NCBI GenBank assembly: GCA_032622095.1
Contig: CP136062.1
Location: 129,597,282 to 129,661,281 of the forward strand
DNA from: Siphonodentalium dalli
Taxonomy: Eukaryota; Mollusca; Scaphopoda; Gadilida; Siphonodentaliidae
Reading direction: 5' to 3'
Length of the DNA: 64,000 nt
The translations under genes were made by a program, and so were the position numbers. Position 1 is the first letter of the stretch. Each line of letters opens with the position of its first letter. The notes under the pieces are model-generated. The model worked only from the letters and a program-made list of their open reading frames with translations. It was not told the DNA's origin and did no database searches. This document shows, piece after piece, positions 44,677-56,844 of this stretch.

Positions 44677-47010
44677 TCTATATTTGCGAATGTCTGTCTG
44701 TCTGTCCGTGTTATAGAAATTCACGGGGACCATCTAGATGGCACAAAAGAGGCCTAACAGGGGTAGCTTTTTACGAGAGAGATAATGGTGCGAGTTAGAA
44801 ATTTTTGAAGTGACGCCGTTGTTGTCAGGTGCAGAAAAGGGGAGGGGGGGCACAAAATTGTTAAAACTAATTTTAGCGCCGATTTCCACCAAATTGATAC
44901 ACATTCTTCTCCATGATACAAGAAATCGAATTGTGTGATTTAAAGACGCCAAATTGGTCTCGTTTTGGATGAGAAATGGGGGCGGGGTGGGCACTAACTT
45001 TGATAATAATTTGTTTAGTCACCGATTGCCATCAAACTTATACAAAATTATCCACATAGTATCAGGAGTCTAATGGTTTTGTTTTAAGCTGTAAAAAGTG
45101 GCATCATTCGAGTCAGGGATGCATTGAAGCGGAGAGGCACCAAAATTGATTCACAATATTTTTAATTCCGATTTCAACCAAATTGATACACATTCTTATC
45201 CATGATGTTAAATGGATCTTCTCTTGTCGGGATCTCACTGGCTTACATGTGTATGTCTCTATATATATATATGTGGTGTGTGAGTTATTGTATGTGAAAG
45301 GGTGTGTTTATTGTATCAGTGTGGGCGCGTATGAGCCATACCTCGTTAAAACGTAAACATATATATATATTCATATAAATCTATATACAAGTTAAAAATA
45401 AATAATTGGTTACCAAATGTTACCGGTAGTCCTTAACCTCATCTATTGTGTCACATTTAACAACAAGCAAATCCCTTGGGGTGTGAATCTTGATTTAGCA
45501 TGCTCTCTTTGATACAAGTTTGATAATGATTGGGAACAAGGGCGTAAATATTCTTATCCGTGATACGAGGAATCTAATCGTGTGGTTTAAATACGCCGAA
45601 TTGGAGCCGTTTGGGTGAGAGATATGAAGGCATTAAATTTGATACGAATTTGTATACACGCCAATTGTTACCAATTTTATATATATTCATCTCCATATAA
45701 TGAGTCTAGGTGTGTGGTTTAAAGATGTCAAACGTTGCACCGCTTGAATCCGAAATAGGGAGGCCGGGTCACAAAAACTGATAAAAAATATGTTTAGTGC
45801 CAATTACCATCAGATTAATACACGTTCTTCTAAAATGATACGAGGGATCAAATCATGTGTGTTAAAAACGCCACATGTGGTGCCTATATATATTTGCGAA
45901 TATTTGTCTGTCTGTGTTCTAAATATAACTTCACTGGGTACAATCGAGATGGCACCTTGGGGTCTAACAGGGGTAACTTTTTACGAGGAAGATAATGGTG
46001 CATGTTAACATTTTCTAAAGTGACACTGTTGGGGTCGGGCAGAAAATGGGGAGGGCAGCAACAAAATGGTGAAATAATTTTGTCATCGATTTCCACCAAA
46101 CTTATACATAATCACCTCCATGATATTGCGCCGTTCGAGTCAGTCAAAATTGACACATTCTTCTCCATGATACGAGGAATATAATCGTGTGATTTAAAGA
46201 CGCCAAGTTGGTGTCGTTTGGGTGATATGTGGGGGTGGTAATAAGCTATGATAACAATTTGTTTAGTTGCCGATTACCTCCAAACTTATATATAATCATC
46301 TCCATTATATCATGCATGCGTGAGTCTAATGGACGTGGTTTAAGCATATGTCAAAAGTGGCGCCGTTCAAGTCATGCATAAGGAGGGGAGTTGCACCAAT
46401 GCTGTTACAAATATCGTTAGCACTAATGTCCACAAAATTCATACACGTTCTTCTCTTATGATATGATTAATTAAATTTGGTGCCGTTTGGGTCGTGCGTG
46501 GATGGCGAGAGGAGATGCACTAGCATTGATAAGATTGTTTTATTAGCCGATACCCACCAAAGTTATATATAGTCATCTCCCGGGCCATCTAAATATCGTT
46601 CTATAAGGAGTTTTTGCCGTTCATATTGCACAACCTGAACAAATGGTCACCGAATTAATTCACTTGAAGAATTATATCTTCTGAACTGTCATATTTATGT
46701 GGGGATGGGAATCATTAATATAATGAGCTAGCAAAACATTGACATAGAAGAAAAACCCAATTGTTGTCTTTTATTTTTGCGAACTAATGTGGTTATGATG
46801 TTCATATTTTGATCCCAATAAAAAATATTAAAACAAAACAAAACAGAAACAAACTTCAATTCCAACCACATCGACTGTATACGATTTAAAAACAATTATA
46901 AGGTCTGAAGTATACGCACAGTTTTACATAAATAGATACTTCTTTATTGGCGGACGAATTAATTGCGATAAACAAAATGACAATCATTACAATCTCTCCG
47001 ATCCGACAAG
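44677..47010 (+). mobile_element. Helitron B, copy 3, 3' end lost
   Basis: It starts A|TCTATATTTGCGAATGTCTG (44677), with AAATTCACGGGGACCATCTA and the ~130-bp unit array. A second 5' module occurs at about 45885 (TATATTTGCGAATATTTG, ACAATCGAGATGGCACC). Family B sequence continues to AAAATGACAATC and GACAAGGTGAGCCAC near 47010. The terminal hairpin and CTAG are missing. It is interrupted at about 45206-45540. Confidence 0.7.
45206..45463 (+). mobile_element. Possible solo LTR
   Basis: The segment begins TGTTAAATGGATCTTCTC and ends GTCACATTTAACA, i.e. inverted TGTTAAATG...CATTTAACA termini. Inside are a TATATATA tract and AATAAA. It interrupts Helitron B sequence. No matching 5-bp target duplication is visible and about 80 bp more of foreign sequence follows, so the call is weak. 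Confidence 0.3.
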
Positions 47011-47204
47011 GTGAGCCACAGTCGAATGAGCCATGTCCGTTTAAATGGCAATTAAAGGGAAATAGCGTACATATTTCTTGTCAGCATCATTTTGTCCCAC
47101 CAGCATCATAGCTAATTTAGCAGGACCAACAAATACCATAGCAAATTAGCAGGACCACTTTACCAGGTGGGAATTATTCCATCAAAGTGGAGATAATCGG
47201 GGTT

Positions 47205-47212
47205 TATATAAA
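47205..47212 (+). promoter_or_regulatory. Possible TATA box of the CD225 gene
   Basis: TATATAAA lies about 210 bp upstream of a strong donor (ACAAAG|GTAAGT at 47418/47419). That spacing would allow a first exon starting near 47235-47245. The only support is motif and position. Confidence 0.3.
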
Positions 47213-47239
47213 TTGTCGACCGAACATGTGAGGGAAGTC

Positions 47240-47418
47240 AAATAAAGAACTAATTTTGTGTGCGTTCTACATACTGTAACTGGTTACTGGTAACAATTAA
47301 CTTAGATGTAGGCCTCACTCGCCGAGATGGGGAACAGATGTTGAGAAAGAAACGTCGCATTTCGACCGAATGGTATAATCTTTGGAGGAATATGTCACCC
47401 GTTCTATCGACAACAAAG
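47240..47418 (+). other. Candidate 5' UTR exon of the CD225 gene
   Basis: It is bounded on the right by an ideal donor (AAG|GTAAGT). The left limit is only a guess from the TATA position. Spliced to the acceptor at 49030, the frame that is open here would stop before the ATG at 49089, so I read the segment as untranslated leader. It contains short upstream ATGs (one followed at once by TAG, another by five codons). It could instead be an exon of a different protein. Confidence 0.3.
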
Positions 47419-48064
47419 GTAAGTCTTATTGTACATGTACGGTGTGATATATTGAACGGAGTTGATGGTCATACCCACATGATACGTCTTCTACGTGTTG
47501 GGCTGTGTTCTCCCCTGTGGCGATTGCGTGCGTATAAAGGAATCAGTAAATTTGCATGCATAATAGACCATAATACTCGTACTTGAGTTTGCATTGCGGC
47601 ATATTCACTACATGCACCCATGTCAACTATTAGTCAAAATTCCGTAATCTAATTTTCTAATAAATATGTTTAAACCAACTAGTCAGCATTCGAAATTATT
47701 GGTTTGTTATTTCGAAAGATCGGAATTCCTATGAAAATAATGTAACTAATTTTTTAAAACACAATTTTGAAGCTTCGTGATAAACATAGCAATTATCGTC
47801 TTTATGACATCGAAGAATTCTTGAAGTGAGATAAACGCGTGTCGAATCACACTTTGCAAGGAACAGACCAACGTTGAGCCCCTTTTTGTATCATTTTGAA
47901 GAAAAATCGTAACCAAAGCTCTGTGAGTTGAATAATTCTTTATACAATCTATATACAGTCTATATAAACGTATATATATATCAGCCTGGTGTGATCTCCG
48001 GAACCGGGCTCCAATGTGACATTAGGTAGCATACTCTGGGACTCAAAACCGCCATGAGGATTAA

Positions 48065-48510
48065 ATAAGGTACTCAATCCGATCAGACGGTCCCCATATC
48101 ATCAAGATACAACAACAACAACATTTTTTTTTAAATACGCTTTAGTTATCAGCATCGATTAATTGCAACAGAGTAATGCTAACCACTGTCATCTATGGTA
48201 TCAAACTTCCCAAAACGTGTTATTTATCAACATTTTGTTCAACGAAATATGGCCGTATTATCACTTGAGTATCACGAGATTTGACCGTGTTACCACTTGA
48301 TTTTAGAGTTATCCATCTTCATCCGCAATTTCGACCTATTTTTTCTGGGCTAGAAAAATTGCACATCTCGAGAAATAGCAAACTTTAAAAATCGATATCT
48401 GCTCACTCTCCGCTTTGATGGGTGAGTTCCTCGACTCGAATCAAATATTTGTTTACCCCCCGAAGCCAAAGAAATTGTAATTTGGGAGCGTTAATTCGGA
48501 TAATGCATCT
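48065..48510 (+). mobile_element. Family H repeat, intact copy
   Basis: It is collinear with 39827-40206 plus 40721-40775, and lies in the presumed first intron of the CD225 gene. The right end is AATTCGGATAATGCATCT followed by TTAA, which loosely mirrors AGGTACTCAATCCGAT at the left end, suggesting a diverged TTAA-type TIR element. It supplies the empty site for the Helitron G1 insertion. Confidence 0.7.
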
Positions 48511-49088
48511 TTAAGTACATTGAAAACCATGCTAAAGTTTCTTCTTTACTCGTCATGATTATACCTACCAATAAAGCAACATTAAAGGCACATGCCGGCC
48601 GGAAGTGTCGAATTACGTTTTAGTAATGTTCACTTCCATCACATTTCGGTGATCAAACTAGGTCGATCCATACGCGAAATAATTTTGAACGCACTTTGTT
48701 TGCCGGAGAAAACTTACTAAAGTCATTAAAAAACAATGATAATTCGTGGTCACTCCATTCCTGTATGGTGAAAATAAAGAGCGTTTTTTTCCACTTATGT
48801 GCGCAAAATTGAAGACAGCTGATAATTTTCGATATCATCGATGGAGTTTTCATAATATATCAAGTCTGTGCATGTATAAAATGGTAGTTCGCGTATTTAT
48901 CGACATATATTACTTCTGCTACCAAAGTACATGTATATAGTGTTTCAGGTTCAAATAAGTCATATCTGTTAAAGAAGCTCCAACACAATATATGTCCTTA
49001 ATGAATGACACATTTATTTTGATATTTCAGATAAGTTGTGATGTCAACACAGCTTGGATAGGCTCTCGATCAAACTAAAAGAGCAATA

Positions 49089-49151
49089 ATGGACAGAGCA
49101 GAATCGGCATATCCCGATCAGATAGACAGACGTATCTACGATTCGTGCGAG
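49089..49151 (+). CDS. CD225/dispanin-family gene, start-codon exon
   Basis: The exon opens at 49031 after a good acceptor (TATTTTGATATTTCAG). The leader has an in-frame stop before the ATG, which fixes the start at 49089 (AATAATGG). The 21 codons read MDRAESAYPDQIDRRIYDSC then E, and end at the donor GAG|GTATGG in phase 0. The peptide is polar and probably disordered, as expected for the cytosolic N-terminus of dispanins. Assignment to the CD225 gene rests on phase, spacing and orientation with the exons at 51405 and 56845, not on similarity of this exon. Confidence 0.5.
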
Positions 49152-50392
49152 GTATGGTCAATAGTTCGTTTATGATGAAGCACACGCGGGTAGGATTTAC
49201 ACTAAATGTGACACAAAAAGAAATTAAACAGATTTAAGATTCCCATCGCATATTTACATAGCATTTAAAATAATTCTAGTCATATATTTTACAAAAGCTA
49301 TCACAATTAAACTCACACAAACGCACTCAATTTTAAACCTTCAAGACAATTGCATTTAGCGTGGTGGGTAAAGGGTGTACGTCAATATGATATTTTGTCA
49401 TAGTGAGAATGTCTCATATTACTGTATACTATCCCGATTGTTTGTCATGTTTTGAAAGACGATCGGTGGCTTCCACGTGTTGTGGAGTGATTTCCAACTG
49501 ACATCAACTCTCGGTCTGATCTTTCCTTCAACAATAAACTGACAATGCCGTGATATGGTCTTTAACAGCAGAAACAATGACAAAATGTACACCAATCAAA
49601 AATAACTTTCTTTTCTACTTAATAGATTCGACAATTCCTCTTTGGCCAAAGTTTTTTTACCCCAAAATCGGAAATCTAATTCAAAAATCAAAATTGATCT
49701 TGTAACGGGAGCGACTTGAGAATCAGATTTGTAGTATGGTCATAGATCTGCTAATTGATTAGGTGATACGGCTTTAACAATGAATCCTTTGTTATCGGGC
49801 ATATGGTGGGAGTAGTATAACAATGCATGGTGGGTTTAAATACATCTAGACACGGTATTTGAAGGTATGGACATACTGATATAGAATGTTAGATGTTAAA
49901 TAAAACAAAACTATTCATTTATTGTGAGACAAGAAAGTGATGACTTAAAATGTTTTTAATTTGGCCCAAAAAATAATAATGTTCGGCCCAGCGTGAACAC
50001 TGTTCTGCATCTACTTTTGACTGACAGGTCCGATTCGTCATCTCCAGGTAAAACTAAATTGAAGCGTTTCTATACTAAATGGATTCTCCCGTGCACTCAG
50101 TTATAACAAATACATTGGAATGATCTATTATTCACGTGAAAGGGTTTTTCATGAAAAAAGAAACATGCCATAGATAATCCTGGTGCAGAAGAACTCCTAT
50201 TGAAGGGAAATGATCAGATAATAAGCCACCATGCTTAATTTTGAAGACACTCGTTGAGATGGTCTATCCAATACTAAACACCTAATAATTAAGATATCAA
50301 ACAATTCCTGATCGAAACTTCTATAAATGACAGACGCTTACATTTGTAAATAGTAAGTTGATCGTTTTTGTCAAATGTGATCGTTTATTGCA

Positions 50393-50520
50393 TATTATCT
50401 CAGGGTCAATGGACGAGCGACTGGACATTCGGAAACTGGGTGGTCGAGCACGAAGGGAGAGACCATTTAGTTTACGAATGTTCAGTCCATTAACTGACTT
50501 AAAACACAGGTTTGAGAGAT
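50393..50520 (+). other. Weak candidate exon inside the CD225 gene
   Basis: CATATTATCTCAG at 50403 precedes an open stretch that reads MDERLDIRKLGGRARRERPF in one frame, ending at a possible donor (CACAG|GTTTGAG). Entering in the phase set by the upstream exon gives a stop after about 30 codons, so it cannot be a constitutive part of the same message as reconstructed. Another open frame of 123 codons at 50676-51047 is equally unsupported. Confidence 0.15.
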
Positions 50521-51404
50521 CTAGATATACAACGATGAACTGTATTTTCAAACCGATGAATTGTTCTGATGAATTACACCGTCATAATATCATATTCGTT
50601 GCTATCAAAACTAAATATGGTACACGTGTAAGCTAAAAAAAACCCTCACATATTTCAATTCCACGTCTGAGTAGTGTGACACTTCAACTGTTTATTTCGC
50701 GCTCCGCGTGTATAATGTTTCGCCTTTTCTTGGTATACAGTGGGCACAAGGGCGTTTTATTTATAGAATCAGCTGATAGAATGGGAATTTTTGGACGGAT
50801 TAAAAGTCGAACTGCGACCCGGAGGCCGAGTCCGGTAAAAGGTGTAGTTGGGAATTTTAATTTCAATTTCAAATGTTATTCGGATGCCAAGAAGTGCAAG
50901 GCGATTAATTCTATGAGTTGGTCATTCGTGAAACCAATATATTTTATATTCTATAATTATAACCATGGGTATATAATATATGATCTTGAGCGCGTTACCA
51001 TTTCTGACTATGGTTTTATTGTATCCTGTGAAATTGACGTAAACTAAGCCGCCAAGGGGGAAAGGGAATGGTGCGACCATATTCAAAAGGACGGGAGGTG
51101 GGCAATCAAGCCATTAGAACTGTCAAATTTGTTCGTTTGAACGTGCAAGGTCGTATTTAATGCCGAGAATAGTTTTGATAATGGCCGGACAAATTTCTTT
51201 ACCGAATGTCGGAATTGAAGGGTGGGTGCCAATAATATGTCATTGATGTGGGTTTATCGGAGATTTAAACTGAATATGTCGAATCGGTCATCATTATTCG
51301 AATCTCCTCAATCAATTCATCAGCCTTTTTAAAATGCTAAACTCATAATTAAGATGGAGTTGTATAACCCATAATATTTCCATTGTTTTATATATCGGTT
51401 CCAG

Positions 51405-51545
51405 AGAGCGGAAGAGTTTGATGACCGAATCAGGTGCAGCAGTATGCCTGATATGACGTCAGTCGACGATAAAGACCAAGAGAGAAGACTAAGCTTGGAG
51501 TTCAAGGATAAAAGGAGAGATCCGGAAACGAGATGTCTCATATCA
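51405..51545 (+). CDS. CD225/dispanin-family gene, second coding exon
   Basis: The acceptor is TATATCGGTTCCAG (ends 51404). The phase-0 frame reads RAEEFDDRIRCSSMPDMTSV, then DDKDQERRLSLEFKDKRRDP and ETRCLIS. The donor is TCA|GTACAC at 51546, or six bases later CAC|GTTAGT. Both keep phase 0 and differ by two residues. The product is strongly charged and hydrophilic, typical of the variable cytosolic N-terminal region of CD225 proteins. It has no recognisable domain of its own. The link with neighbours is by matching phase and strand. Confidence 0.5.
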
Positions 51546-53074
51546 GTACACGTTAGTGATTCTATATATGTATATATGCTGAGCTAAATTCAGTTCGAAC
51601 TTGATCTGAGTTGAGGGGCATCTCAATGCGCCATTGCGATCGACGCATGACCATCTCGATAAGAAACATGGGGGCACTGGCTCAGAATGTGTGTTCGTTG
51701 CTTTAATGGATGTGTGTGAAAACATTTTCTTTCTTATCGAAATGGTCATCTGTCGATCGGAATGCCATATTTTGTTGTACATTCTCCGCAATTGTATTCT
51801 GTGACCATCTGATAACTGTATACATATGTATACATCAGTGCCAATAATGGTAACATAATATAATTTCGGATTAAGTGCATTGGGCTGTACTGGTAGCGAT
51901 ATATTCGTTGTCTGTTAATACCTCCGAGCCAATGTTCAGACTGATATATTCGCATACACGTAAAATTTCGCTGAAAAGGCATCCCAGATGGAGGCAATAA
52001 AGAAATATACTATTCATATTGCACACGCGCTGGCGATTTTATCGCCGCGTTTTTAATGTCGGGCGGCTCTGGTAATCGAAGTTCTGCGTTCGATTGCATT
52101 CATTCCTTTCGCAGGTTCAGTGCTAACCGGTTGTTTTCCTCGGCCATTGTTTTCTTTGCCGATATATCCGGTGGAAACAATGTGGCAATAGAATCAAGGA
52201 CGTGCCTAGAGGGTCTCGGTTGGGGGGGGGTGCCCACATTGGAATTTTAAACTGGACCCCCTCCGCTTGAACCTGACCAAACTCACAAAATTGATTCGAT
52301 TCCATTAGCACCACTTCAACCGGTACAACGCAGGCCATAGATGGACAGCTACTAATCAGCGGCCTCAATCTTTCAAAGTGTTTTTCCAACCGGACCCCCT
52401 CCTAAAGTTGGAAAATGTCCAACTGATCAGGAGGGGGGGGGGGGGGTCGCACAAATGTTTTATCATACAGGGCCGGGGTGGGTGGGTCCGACGAGGCCCG
52501 AAAAAATGAGTTTGTGCAAAAAAAATTATATTAACATTTTTGCCCTTGTTTTAAGTTGTTTTCAAATATATTCATTAATAATTGTGTTCTAAGGCAGGTC
52601 ATGGCCTTTACAAACACTTAGGAACAGGGTAGGTATAAGATATAAGTAATACAGGGAGATCTTTTAAAAACATACCTATACCGGGCGGGGTGGGTGCATC
52701 TCAGAGGCCTGAACAAATTTGTTTGTGCACATTTTTTTCAACCCACATTATGAACATTGTTTTAAGTTGTTTTCACTAATAAATGTGTTCTAACATAGAT
52801 TATGACCTTAACCAACACTTAAGAACATATGTAGGTATAAGATAAAGCACTCTCTGGTGCCAAATAAAAGTGATGACTGAATAGGAGTGCTGGTTTGCAT
52901 TTCACCTCAAATTAATATTGAATAGTGGCTGGTAGTGCTGGCATTTTCACTCGGGCATGTCTAATGACCAAATAATATTTGTGCTGCAGAGTGCTGGCTA
53001 ACAAAATACCTCAAATTAAAAAATAAACATGCCAGCATGTTTATTTGGCTCCAAAGAGTGATACTTATATACTA

Positions 53075-53858
53075 CTAGAAGGTGACCCGACTTCGTCCGG
53101 ACTTTGACCTTGAATTGACCATTTTGAAGGTCAATGTCAGGTGGGGTCAAACACCAACACCCCAAAAATGGTGGAAATCGGCCCAGCGGATACCGGGAAA
53201 TCGGCCCAGCGGATACCGAGATACCCTATGCATCAAATTTCGTCCGTAAAAATCCACCAGTTTAACCCGATTTTATTTCCACTCAAGTATATAAACGCGC
53301 CTCATTAATTATCAAGTTTCAACGTAAAGATAAATTACCATCGGTGCCCGAGATATCGCCAAGACGTCTGAAACAGTCAAATGCATCGGCCGGTTAAGCG
53401 TTAACGTGATCTAACGTTATGACCTCTAACGACGTCATAGAAGTTACGCATTGTTTTTATCATGATGGAAGATAGTACCACTTCTTCTTGATAATTGAGG
53501 CAGATAACTAAAACGGATACATACGCATTATATATCGCTGGAAAGAGGAAATACGAAAGATTCTCACAGTGTCATTATTGTGACTGGCATTTTATTATTC
53601 GCGCTGTTTCGAATCGATTTGTAAGCACCGAACTCAAATGAAAGTCCCGTAACACAGCGTAAAAACAGATTTGACCTCGGCACGGGAAAAGTTGACCTCG
53701 GATCTGAAAATCAATAGGCCTATGTCACCCCCCGGCCGAAAATACCCCCACATACCAAGTTTCATCGAAATCGGGTTGGCCGTTTTCGAGTTCATCGATT
53801 ACACACACACACACAAACACACAAACACACACACAGATCTTCCAAAATATATAATAGA
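53075..53858 (-). mobile_element. Helitron-like element, family F, first of a tandem pair
   Basis: On the + strand: A|CTAGAAGGTGACCCGACTTC at the left (3' end with the GACTTCGTCCGG hairpin) and CTTCCAAAATATATAATAGA at the right (5' end, inverse of TCTATTATATATTTTGGAAG). Before the 5' end lies a CA-rich tract. It is 784 bp, non-coding, and about 97% identical by eye to the next unit. Confidence 0.8.
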
Positions 53859-54654
53859 CTAGAAGGTGACCCGACTTCGTCCGGGCTTTGACCTTGAATT
53901 GACCTTTTTTTTAAGGTCAAGGTCAGGTGGAGTCGAACACCAACACCCCAAAAATGGTGGAAATCGGCCCAGCGGATACCGGGAAATCGGCCCAGCGGAT
54001 ACCGAGATACCCTATGCATCAAATTTCGCCCGTAAAAATCCGCCAGTTTAACCCGATTTGATTTCCACTCAAGTATATAAACGCGCCTCATATACACACG
54101 CTCATTACTTATCAAGTTTCAACGTAAAGATAAATTACCATCGGTGCCCGAGATATCGCCAAGACGTCTGAAACAGTCAAATGCATCGGCCGGTTAAGCG
54201 TTAACGTGATCTAACGTTGTGACCTCTAACGACGTCATAGAAGTTACGCATTGTTTTTATCCTGATGGAAGATAGTACCACTTCTTCTTGACAATTGAGG
54301 CAGATAACTAAAACGGATACATACGCATTATATATCGTTGGAAAGAGGAAACACGAAAGATTCTCATAGTGTCATTATTGTGACTGGCATTTTATTATTC
54401 GCGCTGTTTCGAATCGATTTGTAAGCACCGAACTCAATTGAAAGTCCCGTAACACAGCGTAAAAACAGATTTGACCTCGGCACGTGAAAAGTTGACATCG
54501 GATCTGAAAATCAATAGGCCTATGTCACCCTCCGGCTGAAAATGCCCCCACATACCAAGTTTCATCGAAATCGGGTCGGCCGTTTTCGAGTTCATCGATT
54601 ACACACACACACACACCCTAACACACACACAGATCTTCCAAAATATATAATAGA
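53859..54654 (-). mobile_element. Helitron-like element, family F, second of a tandem pair
   Basis: It begins with CTAG directly after the GA of the previous unit and ends GA|T at 54654. It differs from its partner by scattered substitutions and a short insertion (ATATACACACGCTCAT near 54090). The A before the first CTAG and the T after the last GA restore a single A|T target for the whole pair. Confidence 0.8.
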
Positions 54655-55115
54655 TATAACTGTCATTGCACGTATGGCTATTTATAAGGTGTTCTGATAT
54701 GATGGTTGGTGGCACCTTTTTGGGAACAACAGTGAAGAAGTCATTAATTAGTAACTGGACAATATATGTAAAAATTAAACACAATGTTGGCTTATTGGCA
54801 CTATAAATATTACCTCACAATATCTGTGCATACTGTAGAATTAAACACTTTTTATTTCAAAATGTATTTTTCAATGTCGAAAACAACATCATAACCGTTG
54901 ATAGTTTTTCAATTGTTTGAACACTTGGAATCTGCCAGAAATGGACCAATTTAAAACTTATCTTTGATTCTGTTTGATTTGGTCTTGAATAGATTTAAAA
55001 TGATTTTTTTCATATTTTAGGGGGTGGGTCCAAAAAAAAGGGTGGGTGGGTAGCAAAAGGGCTGTAATTTTTTTTTGGGCCCTGTATGTGTAAATTTTCT
55101 CACGACCCCCCCCTG

Positions 55116-56336
55116 AACTAATGGCCATTTCAGTCCAAATTTTGAACAGCAGTAGGAACATATGTAAATTCCCCATTACGGAAACAATTAAACTTATTGT
55201 TGGTGATAAATTACCAACTTTGTTGTGCCAGGTTTGATATTTCAACTATTGAACAATTTGACCAAAGTTGGGGGGTGAAACACACCTCCTACGACCCTGC
55301 CGACTGATATTAACATCGTAATTGTAAACCACCATCCTGACCTCAACTACGCCATCTTTGTATCTATTGTATGGTAATCACTACGATACATGGCTATATC
55401 TATATATAGATATACGACATGAAAAATGTTAACCCAAGGGAATGGGGTAAATATATTTCCCCGCAGCTGGAAGTGCATGGTGCAGTATGATATTTCAACT
55501 ATTGAAACACTTTACCAAAGTTTGGGGGGGTGAGACACCCCTCCACACCCTGTCGCCACATCCCTGACAAGTGATGCGAACTCAATTTGACAAAACAAAA
55601 ACATTTAAAAACAAAATAATAAAAAAAACCTATCGCCGATATAACATGCACCCGGGTATCTCGATTCACCACACCACATTTTCTTGAATTAAGAAAAATG
55701 AAGTCTCCTCTCATGGTCTTCAGATATGATATGGATATATGAACTGCTAAAAATCCTATCTTGCATCAGATTGTGTTACCGGAATACACCAACAGTTTAC
55801 ATATTGTTCATCCCAGAATCTTATAGTAATTGGCAGTTCTTAATTATCGTGTCAGAATAATCGCTTGTACCAAATTTGAAAAAGAAATTCCAGTTATAGA
55901 TTGTGAGAAATTCTATTTTGAAATATTAGGAAATTTTGGCAAAACGTGGACCTGCCCCTTAAAGGTGGCAGTTTAGTCCGATCCTTATTTGTGTGTAGAC
56001 GTGCAATAGTTTTGCTTACACGCACCAGCTATTCACATCATCAAGCAAGTGTTTTATGCTCGGAACGTGGACGTATAGCCTACTCCAGTTTAAGTCAAAC
56101 AAACGGAAATTGAGTTGATGATGCAAATGTCCCAAATACCAAACATATAACTGAATGTGTTCCCTCATTATCGGACAATAAACAAAAGTGTGTAGTTAAC
56201 AGTATTTCCAATATCTAAGTAATGCCCCCAACACTGAGATAAATATTGAAAACTTGATCAACAGGGACGACTTTTACCATAACAAATCGTTCATGCCAAA
56301 CAAATCCTGCAACCGATTGATATAATACATGGTTAA
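55116..56336. other. Intron DNA, no exon recognised
   Basis: A direct repeat (ATATTTCAACTATTGAA then CCAAAGTTTGGGGGG and ACACCCCTCC) occurs at about 55237 and 55491. The stretch 56110-56270 resembles 61550-61710 (AACATATAACTGAAT, GTGTGTAGTTAACAGTA), another old interspersed repeat. Confidence 0.5.
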
Positions 56337-56731
56337 GAGGTCCTGCTAATTTGCTATAATGTTGGTGAGTATTGTCGAATTGCTATGATGCTGGTAGATA
56401 AAACTGATACTGTTAACAAAAAGTACCGTTATTGTTTCTAAAGTTGTCTCAATCCGAACATATTGAGGAAAAGCCAGTATTTGCATAATACCCTCAAGAC
56501 ATATGTTGTAAAATATTCTTATAATGGATGTATTGGTTGTTGCAAACTGACCATAATCAAGATGATTATTGGTCTCGTTTTTCAAACACCTGTGCACATA
56601 TACATATTTGTTATTCAATATTTTATAGACACCGGCTTTCTGTCAAATTGGCCGGGTTAGCCAAACGCCGCGAAAATAACAACATTAGAAGAAATAACGT
56701 TTCCAATATAATATAAAGTTAGCAGGACCAC
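56337..56731. mobile_element. TTAA MITE, family I
   Basis: Terminal inverted repeats GAGGTCCTGCTAATTTG and AAAGTTAGCAGGACCAC abut TTAA at 56333-56336 and 56732-56735. The length is 395 bp. A related end (GCAAATTAGCAGGACCACTT) occurs at about 47140 beside the putative CD225 promoter. The element ends 113 bp upstream of the CD225 exon. Confidence 0.8.
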
Positions 56732-56844
56732 TTAACCTGCATGTGTGTATATATTCTCTTTGATTGAGTTTGGTTTTTGAAGATCTCACTTTTTCAAATT
56801 TTCAGTGTATTTACATGTACATGATGTAGTCGTTTCTCTTGCAG

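Larger units (their letters stand above)
52428..55115. mobile_element. G-run TIR transposon (family E), 2.7 kb, containing two Helitrons
   Basis: The left end CAGGAGGGGG... then TCGCACAAATG and ATACAGGGCC is answered by the inverted right end CAGGGGGGGGTCGTGAGAAA then ACATACAGGGCCC. Flanks are AACTGAT (52421-52427) and AACTAAT (55116-55122), a 7-bp target duplication with one mismatch. An internal repeat of the left subterminal part lies at about 52680 (GGGCGGGGTGGGTGC, CAAATTTGTTTGTGCA). No transposase is seen. It lies in an intron of the CD225 gene. Confidence 0.75.

Noticed and set aside
50676-51047. 123-codon frame in the CD225 gene intron
   Set aside because: No recognisable domain. A possible short coding exon (MGIFGRIKSRTATRRPSP followed by GTAAAA) is in phase but unsupported.
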